Positions 1 through 7,889 of a DNA stretch of 64,000 nucleotides are shown here, piece after piece. The notes below the pieces were generated by a model that searched no databases, was not told where the DNA came from, and worked only from the letters and a program-made list of their open reading frames with translations. This DNA comes from Nakamurella leprariae. GTDB taxonomy: Bacteria; Actinomycetota; Actinomycetes; Mycobacteriales; Nakamurellaceae. A program made the translations under genes and the position numbers. Position 1 is the first letter of the stretch. Every line of letters begins with the position of its first letter. The stretch spans positions 345,313 through 409,312 of the forward strand of contig NZ_JAERWK010000010.1 of NCBI RefSeq assembly GCF_016918035.1. The letters are read 5' to 3'.

Positions 1-335
1 GCCTGGGTGATGCCGGCCGGCAACTGCAGGGACAGCACCCCTTCGAAGATGACGTCGGTGGCCCGGCCCAGCACCCACGGGCCGAGCACGCTGAGCGCCA
101 CGCTGACCGCGCCGAGCAGGATCACGAACGTCATGACCACCCGGTCCGGGCGCAGCAGCCCGAGCAGCCGCTTGGCCGACGGGCCGAACTGCAGCGCCTT
201 CTCGGCCGGCATGCCCATACCGGGGCGACCGCCCATGGGAGGGCGAGGCGCCGCGGGGCGGGCCGGCGCCTCGGCCGGCTGGTCGGCCGGCTCATCGGCC
301 GGTGACGCGGCCGCCGGCTCCTTGGTCGTGCTCAC
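1..335 (-). CDS. ABC exporter half-transporter, N-terminal part (runs off the window)
   Basis: The first 111 residues of a second ABC exporter subunit are visible; the rest lies beyond position 1. It opens with a Pro/Ala-rich cytoplasmic stretch of about 45 residues and a Gly/Met/Pro patch, followed by the start of the first membrane helix (VVMTFVILLGAVSVALSVLG) and a GPWVLGRATD motif typical of type I exporter transmembrane domains. The GTG start at 335 overlaps the stop of the upstream exporter gene (GTGA overlap), so the two are translationally coupled and probably form a heterodimeric exporter. The ATPase domain is not in the window, so the substrate and catalytic competence of this half cannot be judged. 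Confidence 0.85.
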   Translation of the reverse strand, partial: MSTTKEPAAASPADEPADQPAEAPARPAAPRPPMGGRPGMGMPAEKALQFGPSAKRLLGLLRPDRVVMTFVILLGAVSVALSVLGPWVLGRATDVIFEGVLSLQLPAGITQ

Positions 336-2077
336 GCGGCCACCTCCGTCCTGCGCTGCGACTCGGCGATCTCCCGGTAGGTCGGGTTCGTCTCGAGCAG
401 CTCGTCGTGGGTGCCCAGGCCGACCACCCGGCCGCCGTCCAGGACGACGATCTGGTCGGCCTCGACGATGCTCGAGACGCGTTGCGCGACGAGCAGCACC
501 GCGGAGTGCCGGGTCCACGGCCGGAGGGCGGCGCGCAGCCGGGCGTCGGTGGCCAGGTCGAGGGCGGAGAAGCAGTCGTCGAACAGGTAGATGCGCGGCC
601 GGCGGACCAGGGCCCGGGCGATCGACAACCGCTGCCGTTGCCCGCCGGAGACGGTGGTGCCGCCCTGGGAGAGCCGGGTGTCCAGCCCGTCCGGCATCTC
701 CCGGACGAACTCGGCGGCCTGCGCGATGGTCAGTGCCTCCCACAGCTCCTCGTCGGTCGCGTCCGGACGGCCGTGCCGCAGGTTCTCGGCGACCGTGCCG
801 GAGAACAGATAGGGACGCTGGGGGACCAGTCCGATGCGGGCCCACAGCCGCTCCGGGTCCCACTCCCGGACGTCCAGTCCGTCGACGGCGACCGAGCCGC
901 CGGTGACGTCGAACAGCCGGGGGATGAGCGAGAGCAGCGTGGTCTTGCCCGAGCCGGTGGCGCCGATGACCGCGGTGGTGGTGCCGGGCCGCAGGTGGAT
1001 GGAGACGTCGCTGATGACGGGGGCGTCGGCGCCCGGGTAGCGGAACTCGGCCGCGTCGAACACCACCCCGGCCTGGTCGGGGCTCGGGTCGGCCGGCGGA
1101 GCCTGTGGGTGCTCCGGCGGTTTCACCGAGCTGCGGGTGTCCAGCACCTCGGTGATCCGGCCGGAGCTGACCGCGGCGCGCGGCACCATGATCAGCACGA
1201 AGGTGGCCATGATGATCGACATGAGGATCTGCAGCAGGTAGCTGAGCAGGGCGATGAGCGAGCCGACTTGCAGCGTCCCGTCGTCCACCCGGTGCGCGCC
1301 GAACCAGAGGACGGCCACGCTGGAGGCGTTGATGATCAGCATGATGATCGGGAAGAGCAGCGCCATGAGCCGGCCGACCCGCAGCGCGGTGTCGGTGAGC
1401 CGTCGGTTGGCGTCGCCGAACCGCTCGACCTCGTGGTCCTCCCGGACGAACGCTCGGACCACCCGGATGCCGGTGATCTGCTCGCGCAGGATCCGGTTCA
1501 CCGTGTCCAGCCGCCGCTGCATGCGCTGGAACTGCGGCACCATCCGCGCCGCGACCACGGCGATGCAGGCGATGAGCAACGGCACGCTGATGAGCAGCAG
1601 CCAGGACATGCCCACGTCCTCGCGCAGCGCCATGATCACGCCGCCGACGGCCATGATCGGCGCCTGCACCAGGATCAGGCAGCTCATCAGCACCACGGTC
1701 TGCACCTGCAGCACGTCGTTGGTGGTGCGGGTGATGAGGGACGGGGCACCGAACTGGCCGAGCTCACGGGCCGAGAAGGTGCCCACCCGGGCGAACATGT
1801 CGCCGCGCAGCTGCTGACCGACGCCCATGGCGATGCGGGCGCCGAACCAGGTCGCGGCGATGGCGCAGACGATCTGCAGCACGGTCACGCCGAGCATGAG
1901 CCCGCCGAGGGAGATGATCCGTCCGGTGTCGCCGGTGGCCACGCCGTCGTCGATGATGTCCGCGTTCAGCGCCGGCAGCAGCAGCGCGGCGATGGTGCCG
2001 ATGAACTGCAGCACCACGACGACGACCAACGCCCCGCGGTGGGGCCGCAGGGAACTGCGCAACAGCCGGATGAGCAT
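332..2077 (-). CDS. ABC multidrug-type exporter, permease-ATPase half-transporter
   Basis: This 581-aa protein has a six-helix exporter domain (about residues 1-310) followed by a nucleotide-binding domain with Walker A GATGSGKTT, the signature VSGGQRQRLSIA and Walker B-D loop IYLFDDCFSALD. The residue after the Walker B aspartate is Asp, not the catalytic Glu. That is the pattern of the degenerate ATP site in heterodimeric exporters such as TM287/288 and LmrCD. It overlaps the next half-transporter by four bases, which fits an obligate heterodimer in the cytoplasmic membrane. Drug or lipid export is the usual role; the actual substrate is unknown. Confidence 0.92.
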   Translation of the reverse strand: MLIRLLRSSLRPHRGALVVVVVLQFIGTIAALLLPALNADIIDDGVATGDTGRIISLGGLMLGVTVLQIVCAIAATWFGARIAMGVGQQLRGDMFARVGTFSARELGQFGAPSLITRTTNDVLQVQTVVLMSCLILVQAPIMAVGGVIMALREDVGMSWLLLISVPLLIACIAVVAARMVPQFQRMQRRLDTVNRILREQITGIRVVRAFVREDHEVERFGDANRRLTDTALRVGRLMALLFPIIMLIINASSVAVLWFGAHRVDDGTLQVGSLIALLSYLLQILMSIIMATFVLIMVPRAAVSSGRITEVLDTRSSVKPPEHPQAPPADPSPDQAGVVFDAAEFRYPGADAPVISDVSIHLRPGTTTAVIGATGSGKTTLLSLIPRLFDVTGGSVAVDGLDVREWDPERLWARIGLVPQRPYLFSGTVAENLRHGRPDATDEELWEALTIAQAAEFVREMPDGLDTRLSQGGTTVSGGQRQRLSIARALVRRPRIYLFDDCFSALDLATDARLRAALRPWTRHSAVLLVAQRVSSIVEADQIVVLDGGRVVGLGTHDELLETNPTYREIAESQRRTEVAA

Positions 2078-2420
2078 CGGAGCTCCTCAGTGAGCCCGCC
2101 GACGGGCGGTGCCGGGCGGCGGGGTCGGAGGCCTGGCGGCGACTCGCGGGCGACGTCAGACCGGATCGCGGGGCGGATCGGGGTGCGGTTCGGTGCTGAT
2201 CTCAGGGCGGCGGCGGACAGTTCCCGTCGGACAGCACCGGGCGGAGCGTAGGCCGGACATCCCCGACGATCACCTGGATTCCGCCCGCAGCTGATTCCGT
2301 GGCGGAAGCAACTGGGCGACCCGGCGCCGTGGCGTGGCTGAGCGACCGGCGAGCGTCTGCGTCCGTTCGCTCCTCGGGCCGGGTAGTCGGGTGGACGGTC
2401 GGTGAGGCCGGGCACGCCCG

Positions 2421-2470
2421 TGCTGATCCGGGCTGATCCGTGCTGATCCGTGCTGATCCGTGCTGATCGG
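2421..2470. repeat. Five tandem copies of a 10-bp repeat
   Basis: Five head-to-tail 10-bp units with the core gctgatccg fill this stretch; units 1, 3 and 4 are tgctgatccg, and units 2 and 5 each differ by one base. It lies in the 574-bp gene-free stretch 2078-2651 between the divergent ABC exporter and the MoaB-like gene. That stretch otherwise holds only a run of nine C followed by GGGG near 2566-2578 and no supported gene. A repeat period near one helical turn could array a DNA-binding protein on one face, but this is inference; slippage-prone neutral repeat is equally possible. Confidence 0.8.
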
Positions 2471-2651
2471 AGCAATCCGGGCAGGCTCGCGGCTCGAACG
2501 ACGACGGGCTGTGGCACCTGTCAGCGGCGTCGGTGCCGGGCTCTACGCTCTGCCTGATGCGGTTGCCCCCCCCCGGGGTCACCGCGGCACGCCACCCGAC
2601 CGCACCATGCCGATCGTGACGATCATGACGAACCTGCAGGAGGGTCCTTCC

Positions 2652-3152
2652 GTGACCACGAGCACCCACGCTGGGCGCGCGCTCATCGTGTCGATCACCG
2701 ACCACACCCTGCACGGCGAGGACGACGAGGGTGCGGGCGCGCTGGTCAGTGAGCTGCTCGTCGAGGCCGGGTTCGTGGTCGACGGGTCGGTGATCGTGCC
2801 GTCGGACGGGGTGGCCATCCGGACCGCGCTGAACACCGCGGTGATCGGCGGGGTCGACCTGGTCGTCACCGTCGGCGGCACCGGCGTGACCCCACGGGAC
2901 GTGACCCCGGACGTGACCGCCGAGGTGCTGGACCGCGAACTGCCCGGCATCGCCCAGGCCTTGCGCTGGTCCGGCATGGCCGCCGGCGCCACCGACGCGG
3001 TGATCTCCCGCGGGCTGGTCGGGGTGTCCGGCTCGACGCTGGTGGCCAACCTGGCCGGCAGTCGGCAGGCCATCCGCGACGGCATGGCCACGCTGACCCC
3101 GCTGGCCATCCACGTCATCGAGGACCTGGCCGACCCGGAGCTCGAGGTCTGA
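2652..3152 (+). CDS. moaB: MoaB/Mog-family molybdopterin-binding protein
   Basis: A 166-aa protein of the MoaB/MogA fold, which adenylylates molybdopterin during molybdenum cofactor synthesis. The family signature VTVGGTGVTPRDVTPDVT is intact, and a Ser/Thr-rich GVSGSTLVANLAGS loop follows where the family binds the pterin phosphate. The start is set by AGGAGGG at 2639-2644, about 8 nt before GTG 2652; a longer reading from 2460 has no ribosome site. Its place next to mscL and upstream of the Glp module matches mycobacterial moaB2. A moonlighting role cannot be excluded, because no other cofactor-synthesis gene is adjacent. Confidence 0.88.
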   Translation: MTTSTHAGRALIVSITDHTLHGEDDEGAGALVSELLVEAGFVVDGSVIVPSDGVAIRTALNTAVIGGVDLVVTVGGTGVTPRDVTPDVTAEVLDRELPGIAQALRWSGMAAGATDAVISRGLVGVSGSTLVANLAGSRQAIRDGMATLTPLAIHVIEDLADPELEV

Positions 3153-3202
3153 TCCGACCGCCGGGCTGCTCGGCGACGCCGGGCCACCAACAACACCGGA
3201 CC

Positions 3203-3229
3203 GGCCGGGCCGCCGCACGCGGCCCGGCC
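3203..3229. terminator. Bidirectional hairpin terminator
   Basis: A perfect 11-bp GC-only stem (3203-3213 with 3219-3229) and a 5-nt loop sit in the 84-bp gap between the convergent moaB-like gene and the helical-repeat gene. There is no U-tract, which is usual for actinobacterial terminators, and the position suits both strands. Confidence 0.75.
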
Positions 3230-3236
3230 GCCGCCG

Positions 3237-3644
3237 TCAGTGCTGAGGCTCGCCCGTGCTGTCCACCTCGTCCTGCACCTCGTCCTGCACCGCGTCCACC
3301 TCGGTCTCGACCGGCGGCTCGGCTGCATCGGGCTGACCGGCGTCCGGGCCAGCGGCGGCCGGGGCGTCGTCCCGTCCGGTGACCTTCTCGACCACGGTGC
3401 CGGCCACGTCGGTGATGGTGGCGCTGACCTGGCCGACCACCGCCGTGACCTTGTCCCAGGCCGGTCCGGCGGTCTCGCCGATCTTGTCGCCGACCTGACC
3501 GGCGGTCGCCTTGGTCTTCTCCCAGGCCGGCTCGGCCACCTCGCTGACCTTGTCGCCGACCGCGTCCGCGGCGGTCGTCAGCTTCTCGGTGACGTCGCCG
3601 GCCAGGGCCTTGGCCTTGTCAGCGGCCTTGTCCAGGAAGGTCAT
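3237..3644 (-). CDS. LEA-like amphipathic helical repeat protein
   Basis: A 135-aa, Lys/Asp/Ala-rich soluble protein beginning MTFLDKAADKAKALAG. It contains two clear copies of a roughly 22-residue unit, VGDKVSEVAEPAWEKT and VGDKIGETAGPAWDKV, and ends in an acidic Val/Asp/Glu tail. The composition and period resemble late-embryogenesis-abundant and MT0933-type stress proteins, which are largely disordered or form amphipathic helices. The start is fixed by GGAGG about 8 nt before ATG 3644; the open frame continues upstream, but that segment would overlap the divergent gene at 3733. No catalytic motif is seen. Stress protection is a guess from composition. Confidence 0.75.
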   Translation of the reverse strand: MTFLDKAADKAKALAGDVTEKLTTAADAVGDKVSEVAEPAWEKTKATAGQVGDKIGETAGPAWDKVTAVVGQVSATITDVAGTVVEKVTGRDDAPAAAGPDAGQPDAAEPPVETEVDAVQDEVQDEVDSTGEPQH

Positions 3645-3732
3645 GACGCGGTCCTCCAGGTGATCGAGGGGTAGGGACTCCCATGATGATCGTTCGTCGG
3701 CGCCGCGTCGGTGAGATGGCACGCTCGACGAC

Positions 3733-3933
3733 ATGAGCGCGACGAACGACCCGGAGCCGGGCGCGGAGCAGCGAGGCCCGGCGGTGGACCGGCGGCGGCT
3801 GGACGAGGTGTTCGGCACGACGTTGCCGGACGTCACCCGGGACGAACTGGACCCGGGCAGCTCCGGCGCCGGGGGGACCGGCCGGGACGAACGGTGGTAC
3901 CGGGAGAACCGGCCGCCGCACCACGGCGGCTGA
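3733..3933 (+). CDS. Small conserved actinobacterial protein of unknown function
   Basis: A 66-aa acidic and Gly-rich protein with a central LDEVFGTTLPDVTRDE segment and a C-terminal WYRENRPPHH motif. I recognise this pattern from small uncharacterised actinobacterial proteins that pair an LPxVTxDE segment with a DxWYRxxRPPH tail. It has no signal peptide or membrane helix. It is divergent from the helical-repeat gene (88 bp between starts) and converges on mscL with an 11-bp gap. Function unknown; the reading rests on the conserved tail rather than on any domain. Confidence 0.7.
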   Translation: MSATNDPEPGAEQRGPAVDRRRLDEVFGTTLPDVTRDELDPGSSGAGGTGRDERWYRENRPPHHGG

Positions 3934-3944
3934 GTCGGTCGGCG

Positions 3945-4412
3945 TCAGCGGCTGGTGGGGCCGTCGGTCGGATCGACGGCTGGACGAGGGGAGTCGGGCA
4001 GGCGGGACTCCACCTCGGCCGGCGTGGCCCCGTCGCGCAGCAGGTCGCGGATCTCCAGGAGGATCTCGATCTCGGTCGGGTCGGCCTTGACCGGCGTCTT
4101 GCGCGCGGCGAGGCGGGCGTTGATGGCGTTCATCGGCGCCACGAACACGAAGTAGACGACCGCTGCGGTGATCACGAACGTGATGAGCGCGGTGATCAGC
4201 GCACCGATGTTGACGAACGACTCGGGCTTGCTCGGCACCACCCGGAACCCCAGCCCGCCGGCATCGACCGAGCCCACCGCGTTCAGCAGCGGCTGGATGA
4301 CGTTGGTGGTGAAGGCGGTGACGACCGCGGTGAACGCCGCACCGATGACGACCGCGATCGCCAGCGAGATGACGTTCCCGCGCAGGATGAAGTCCTTGAA
4401 GCCCCTGAGCAT
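3945..4412 (-). CDS. mscL: Large-conductance mechanosensitive channel MscL
   Basis: This 155-aa membrane protein opens channels when the membrane is over-stretched and so releases osmolytes during hypo-osmotic shock. The N-terminal MLRGFKDFILRGNVISLAI and the first helix AIAVVIGAAFTAVVTA are classic MscL. A periplasmic loop of about 45 residues and a second helix (FVITAAVVYFVFVAPMN) follow, then a charged cytoplasmic helix. ATG 4412 gives the conserved N-terminus and has CGAGG about 6 nt upstream; an in-frame ATG two codons earlier (4418) is possible. The mycobacterial homologue also sits beside moaB2. Confidence 0.96.
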   Translation of the reverse strand: MLRGFKDFILRGNVISLAIAVVIGAAFTAVVTAFTTNVIQPLLNAVGSVDAGGLGFRVVPSKPESFVNIGALITALITFVITAAVVYFVFVAPMNAINARLAARKTPVKADPTEIEILLEIRDLLRDGATPAEVESRLPDSPRPAVDPTDGPTSR

Positions 4413-4529
4413 GCCCATCCTCGATCCCCGTTCCGGCTGCGACGTCAACGGATCCGGACGGTAGCAAGGTCGTCCATCCCGATCGATGCGGCTATCGGCG
4501 TGGCCCCGAGATCGGATGCGCAGCACGCC

Positions 4530-5234
4530 TCACCCCACCAACCGCAGCGCCAACGTCCCGGTGAGCGTCGCCGCCACCACCGCGTCGGCCACCGACTCCG
4601 GCAGCGCCAGCAGCACGGTGGCCGCCGGGTCCGCCCGTGCCGCACGTCCGTCGGATGGCGCAGCCGCGTCCAACCGCAGCACCAGCGCATCGTCGGTCAA
4701 CGCCTCGGGAGCTCCGGCCGGACCACCGGTGGGATCGGCCGCGAGGCGCAGCACCGCCACCCGAGACCCCGGCTGCAGCACCGACAGCACGGCCGGGTCG
4801 GCCGGCGCGACCGGGACGACCGCGCGCCCCGGACCGGGATCCGGCGCGGCGCCGGTCAACCGGACGTCGGTGAGCACCTCGCCGCGGCGGATCGACGCAG
4901 CCAGGGTGCGGCCGTCCAGGGCGAGCGCCGGGTCGAGCGCGCCGTCCGGTGGGTCGCGACTCACTGCCGCGCGCAGATCACCGGGCTGCAGCACCGCGCC
5001 CAGCGGCAGATCCCGCGCGGCGATGGTCACCGGCACGCCGGCTTCCGCCTCCTCCGGGGGAGCGAGCGCGACCGCACCGGCCGCCAGCACCAGCGCGACC
5101 GCGATCAGCCGGCGCAGGGTCCGCAGCTGCCGGCCGAGCGGCCGCCGGTCGATCCACCAGGCCAACAGCCGGTCCCGCCGGCCGGCCGTCAACCGGTCCT
5201 CGACATCTCCACCACGATCTCCGCTCCGTCGCAT
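4530..5234 (-). CDS. SAF-domain (CpaB/RcpC-like) membrane-anchored protein
   Basis: A 234-aa protein with a short Arg-rich cytoplasmic N-terminus and one membrane helix (RLIAVALVLAAGAVALAP, about residues 42-60). An extracellular SAF domain follows, whose core is IAARDLPLGAVLQPGDL and then RTLAASIRRGEVLTDVRL. Flp-pilus proteins CpaB/RcpC carry this arrangement, but no other pilus gene is nearby, and stand-alone copies are common beside FmdB and mscL in actinobacteria. Its role is therefore uncertain. The start ATG 5234 is chosen because the frame upstream lacks conserved sequence; no convincing ribosome site is seen. The gap to the sugar dehydrogenase is 94 bp. Confidence 0.8.
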   Translation of the reverse strand: MRRSGDRGGDVEDRLTAGRRDRLLAWWIDRRPLGRQLRTLRRLIAVALVLAAGAVALAPPEEAEAGVPVTIAARDLPLGAVLQPGDLRAAVSRDPPDGALDPALALDGRTLAASIRRGEVLTDVRLTGAAPDPGPGRAVVPVAPADPAVLSVLQPGSRVAVLRLAADPTGGPAGAPEALTDDALVLRLDAAAPSDGRAARADPAATVLLALPESVADAVVAATLTGTLALRLVG

Positions 5235-5328
5235 GCCGCGGACGCTACGAAGCGCGAGCCTCCGGAGCAGGACCCGACGAGCACAGCTGTGGACAACCCG
5301 GCCATGGGGACAACTGCTCCGAGCCGGA

Positions 5329-6558
5329 TCAGCCGTCGGTGTCCCACACCAGCAGCTGGTCGTCACCGTCGCGCGGGTCGCCGCGCCCGTCGGTGTTGGA
5401 GGTGGTGATCCACAGGATCCCGCCGGGACGCGCCAGCACCGACCGGAGCCGGCCGAACTCGTCGGCGAACCGCGGGACCGGCTCGCCGGTGGTCTCGTCG
5501 ATCAACGGCACCTGCCACAGCCGTTCGCCGCCGAGCCCGGCCATCCACGCCGACCCACCCGTGATGGCCAGCCCGCTGGGGGAGGCCTCGTCGGTGGTCC
5601 ACACCCGGTGCGGGTCGGTGAACCGCGGATCGCCGCCCATGCCTTCGACCTCGGGCCAGCCGTAGTTCGCGCCGGCGGTGATGAGATTCAGCTCGTCCCA
5701 GGTGTTCTGGCCGAACTCGGCGGCCCACAGCCGGCCGGCGGCGTCGAAGGCCAGGCCCTGCACGTTGCGGTGTCCGAGTGAGAACACCAGCGGCGCCTCC
5801 GGGAAGGGCGCCCCCGGGGCCGGGCTGCCGTCGAGCTGCAGCCGGAGGATCTTGCCGCCGAGCGAGCCGAGGTCCTGGGCGAGGGCGCTGTCGCCGCTGT
5901 CCCCGGTGCCGACGTACAGGAAGCCGTCCGGGCCGATGGCCAGCCGGCCGCCATTGTGGATGCGGCCCTTGGGCATGCCCTCGAGCACGACCTGCTGGCC
6001 GGCGATCGCGCCGTCGGTGACAGTGAGCCGGGCGACGCGGTTGTCGTCGGCCGCGGTGTACATCACCAGCAGGGTGCCGGAGATGGTGGCCGCGTCGAAA
6101 CCGGGCGCCACGACCACGCCGAGCAGGCCACCCTCCCCGCCGGGCACCACGCCGGCGACCGTACCGAGCTCGCCGACGGTGCCGTCGGGGGCGACGGTGC
6201 GGACCCGGCCGGTGTCCCGCTCGGTGATCACCGCGCGACCGTCGGGCAGCGCGTCCAGCCCCCACGGGGTGTCGAGCCCGGTGGCGACGGCGGTCGGCTC
6301 GGCCGGCCCGGCGGGAACCGGAGCCGGCGACGGTGCCGGTGCCGGGGTCATGACGGTGGCCGGCGCGTCGGTGGTGGGGGACGCCGGCGGCGCGGCGCTC
6401 ACCGTCGTCGTCGGGGTCGCGCTCTCCACGGCGTCGATGGATGACGACGACATCGTGGATGACGGGGCCGGTTCGGACCCGCCGGCCGAGCAGCCGGTGC
6501 CGACCGCAAGCGCCGCGGCGGCGAGAACGGCCAGAGCGGAGCGGCGCCGGATCGTCAC
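5329..6558 (-). CDS. PQQ-type glucose/sorbosone dehydrogenase family lipoprotein
   Basis: A 409-aa exported protein. Its signal peptide ends VGTGCS, probably a lipoprotein cleavage site though with a poor -3 residue. A Ser/Thr/Pro/Ala-rich linker follows to about residue 85, and then a six-bladed beta-propeller. Family motifs are LDTPWGLDALPDGR, IHNGGRLAIGPDGFLYVGTG, GHRNVQGLAFD and ELNLITAGANYGWPEVEG; the His in the NGG motif is the usual catalytic base of soluble quinoprotein aldose dehydrogenases. It would oxidise sugars outside the membrane using PQQ; whether this organism makes PQQ is not shown here. GTG 6558 is taken because the signal peptide begins directly after it. Confidence 0.88.
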   Translation of the reverse strand: MTIRRRSALAVLAAAALAVGTGCSAGGSEPAPSSTMSSSSIDAVESATPTTTVSAAPPASPTTDAPATVMTPAPAPSPAPVPAGPAEPTAVATGLDTPWGLDALPDGRAVITERDTGRVRTVAPDGTVGELGTVAGVVPGGEGGLLGVVVAPGFDAATISGTLLVMYTAADDNRVARLTVTDGAIAGQQVVLEGMPKGRIHNGGRLAIGPDGFLYVGTGDSGDSALAQDLGSLGGKILRLQLDGSPAPGAPFPEAPLVFSLGHRNVQGLAFDAAGRLWAAEFGQNTWDELNLITAGANYGWPEVEGMGGDPRFTDPHRVWTTDEASPSGLAITGGSAWMAGLGGERLWQVPLIDETTGEPVPRFADEFGRLRSVLARPGGILWITTSNTDGRGDPRDGDDQLLVWDTDG

Positions 6559-6587
6559 CCGCTCCAGTGTGCCCGGCGCCCGCGCGC

Positions 6588-6947
6588 TCAGCTGGAGGTG
6601 GACGCCGCCTTGGTGCTCGACGAGGACGACGAGCTCGACGCGGCCGGGGTGCTGGCGGTGGAGTTGCTGGACGAACTCGTCGACTCCTTGGCCGCGGGCT
6701 TGCTCGACTCCGAGGACTTGCTGTCGCTGCTCGAGGACGCGCCGGAGGAGGTGTCGGTCGCGGACGAGCCGGACCGGGAGTCGGTGCGGTAGAAGCCGCT
6801 GCCCTTGAACACCACGCCGACCGAGCCGTACACCTTGCGGAGCTTGCCGTTGCACTCCGGGCAGGTGGTGAGCGAGGCGTCGCTGAAGGCCTGGACGGCC
6901 TCGAAGCGGTGGTCGCACTCGGTGCAGGCGTACTGGTACGTGGGCAC
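6588..6947 (-). CDS. FmdB-family zinc-ribbon protein with serine-rich disordered tail (Ruc-like)
   Basis: A 119-aa protein that starts PTYQYACTECDHRFEAVQ and carries a second cysteine pair in TTCPECNGKL, a four-Cys zinc ribbon of the FmdB family in residues 1-45. From residue 55 on it is a low-complexity Ser/Thr/Ala tail. The mycobacterial homologue in the same place (Rv0991c, Ruc) is a redox-regulated chaperone in which the cysteines bind zinc and the tail is disordered. The layout here is the same, so a chaperone role is a reasonable inference. GTG 6947 has a strong GGAGGA 5-6 nt upstream. It lies 162 bp downstream of the SGNH hydrolase on the same strand. Confidence 0.88.
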   Translation of the reverse strand: MPTYQYACTECDHRFEAVQAFSDASLTTCPECNGKLRKVYGSVGVVFKGSGFYRTDSRSGSSATDTSSGASSSSDSKSSESSKPAAKESTSSSSNSTASTPAASSSSSSSSTKAASTSS

Positions 6948-7109
6948 GACATCCTCCTGGCTGGACCCCGTCCGTCGACGGGGATGCGCGGGCCCCCGCC
7001 CGCCATTGGCACTCGCAGCGCGCGACTGCCAGAACCGATGATGCGACGCGGGCCGACCCGGACGCAACCACGCTGGTCAGCGGCCTGGTCACACTCCTCG
7101 GGCGAGGCC

Positions 7110-7889
7110 TCAGTCGGCCGATCCGGTGTCCTGCACGGCATCGACGACCAGCTCGGCGATGGCCCGCATCCCGTCGGCGTTCGGGTGGTAGGGCGCGGCG
7201 GACCGTCGGCCGAGGGAGAACCCGGTGGTCCACGGATGCGCCGACCAGGCATGGTGGTCGGCGCTGACGGCCGAGGCACGGACCAGCAGGCAGCCGTGGC
7301 GCTCCGCCGCCGCGGCCGTCTCGGCCGCCAGTCGGTCTGCGGTCTTCCGGGCCTGGTCGGCGACCTCGTCCGGCAGCGGGGGCGCGGGCACGCCGGCCGG
7401 GGGCAGCACGGTGAGGTAGTCGACGACCACCACGGTGGCCTGCGGCGCGCGGTCGGTGATCGTGCCGAGCAGCCGGTCGAGGGTGGCGGGCAGCCGCGCG
7501 AACCGGTTCTCCAGCGGTTCGACCGCCGTCCGCCGGGCCCGCCACTGCGCCCAGGCCCGCAGCGGCCGCGGCAGGCTGGCCATGATCAGCCCGCCGATGT
7601 ACCCGACGTCGTTCCCGCCGGCGGTCACGGTGACCAGCGAGGTCGCCGAACTCACCGCCTCGACCTGCGCGGGCATGCCCGGGCCGCCGTCGACCAGCTG
7701 GGCGGCGGTGGCCCCGGAGCAGCTGACGTCGGTGAGCGGCACGCCCAACCGGGCGGCGACGAGATGGGCGGCGTTGGCGCTGGACCGACCGGCCCGGCGC
7801 GGGCTGCCGGACTCCCGCGGCCGGATGCCCGGACCGGCGGCGAACGAACTGCCCAGAGCGACGTAGTGGCCGTGCGGTGCTTCCGTCAC
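7110..7889 (-). CDS. SGNH/GDSL-family esterase-lipase
   Basis: A 259-aa hydrolase with SGNH block I YVALGSSFAAGPGI (nucleophile Ser in GSS), block III TAGGNDVGYIGG (Gly/Asn oxyanion residues) and block V DGMRAIAELVV preceded by the catalytic His in YHPNADG. No signal peptide is visible, so it is probably cytoplasmic or leaderless; the family cleaves esters of lipids or acylated sugars. Its GTG start overlaps the stop of the folate cyclo-ligase by four bases (GTGA), so the two form an operon. The substrate is unknown. Confidence 0.85.
   Translation of the reverse strand: MTEAPHGHYVALGSSFAAGPGIRPRESGSPRRAGRSSANAAHLVAARLGVPLTDVSCSGATAAQLVDGGPGMPAQVEAVSSATSLVTVTAGGNDVGYIGGLIMASLPRPLRAWAQWRARRTAVEPLENRFARLPATLDRLLGTITDRAPQATVVVVDYLTVLPPAGVPAPPLPDEVADQARKTADRLAAETAAAAERHGCLLVRASAVSADHHAWSAHPWTTGFSLGRRSAAPYHPNADGMRAIAELVVDAVQDTGSAD

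Noticed and set aside
302..2251. Long plus-strand open frame antisense to the ABC exporter
   Set aside because: Arg/Asp/Gly/His-rich composition, no ribosome site, and fully opposite a clear ABC transporter; a shadow of GC-rich codons.
2078..2651. Possible molybdenum-cofactor riboswitch upstream of the moaB-like gene
   Set aside because: Only a C9 run and a tandem repeat are visible; I could not draw the conserved Moco RNA stems.
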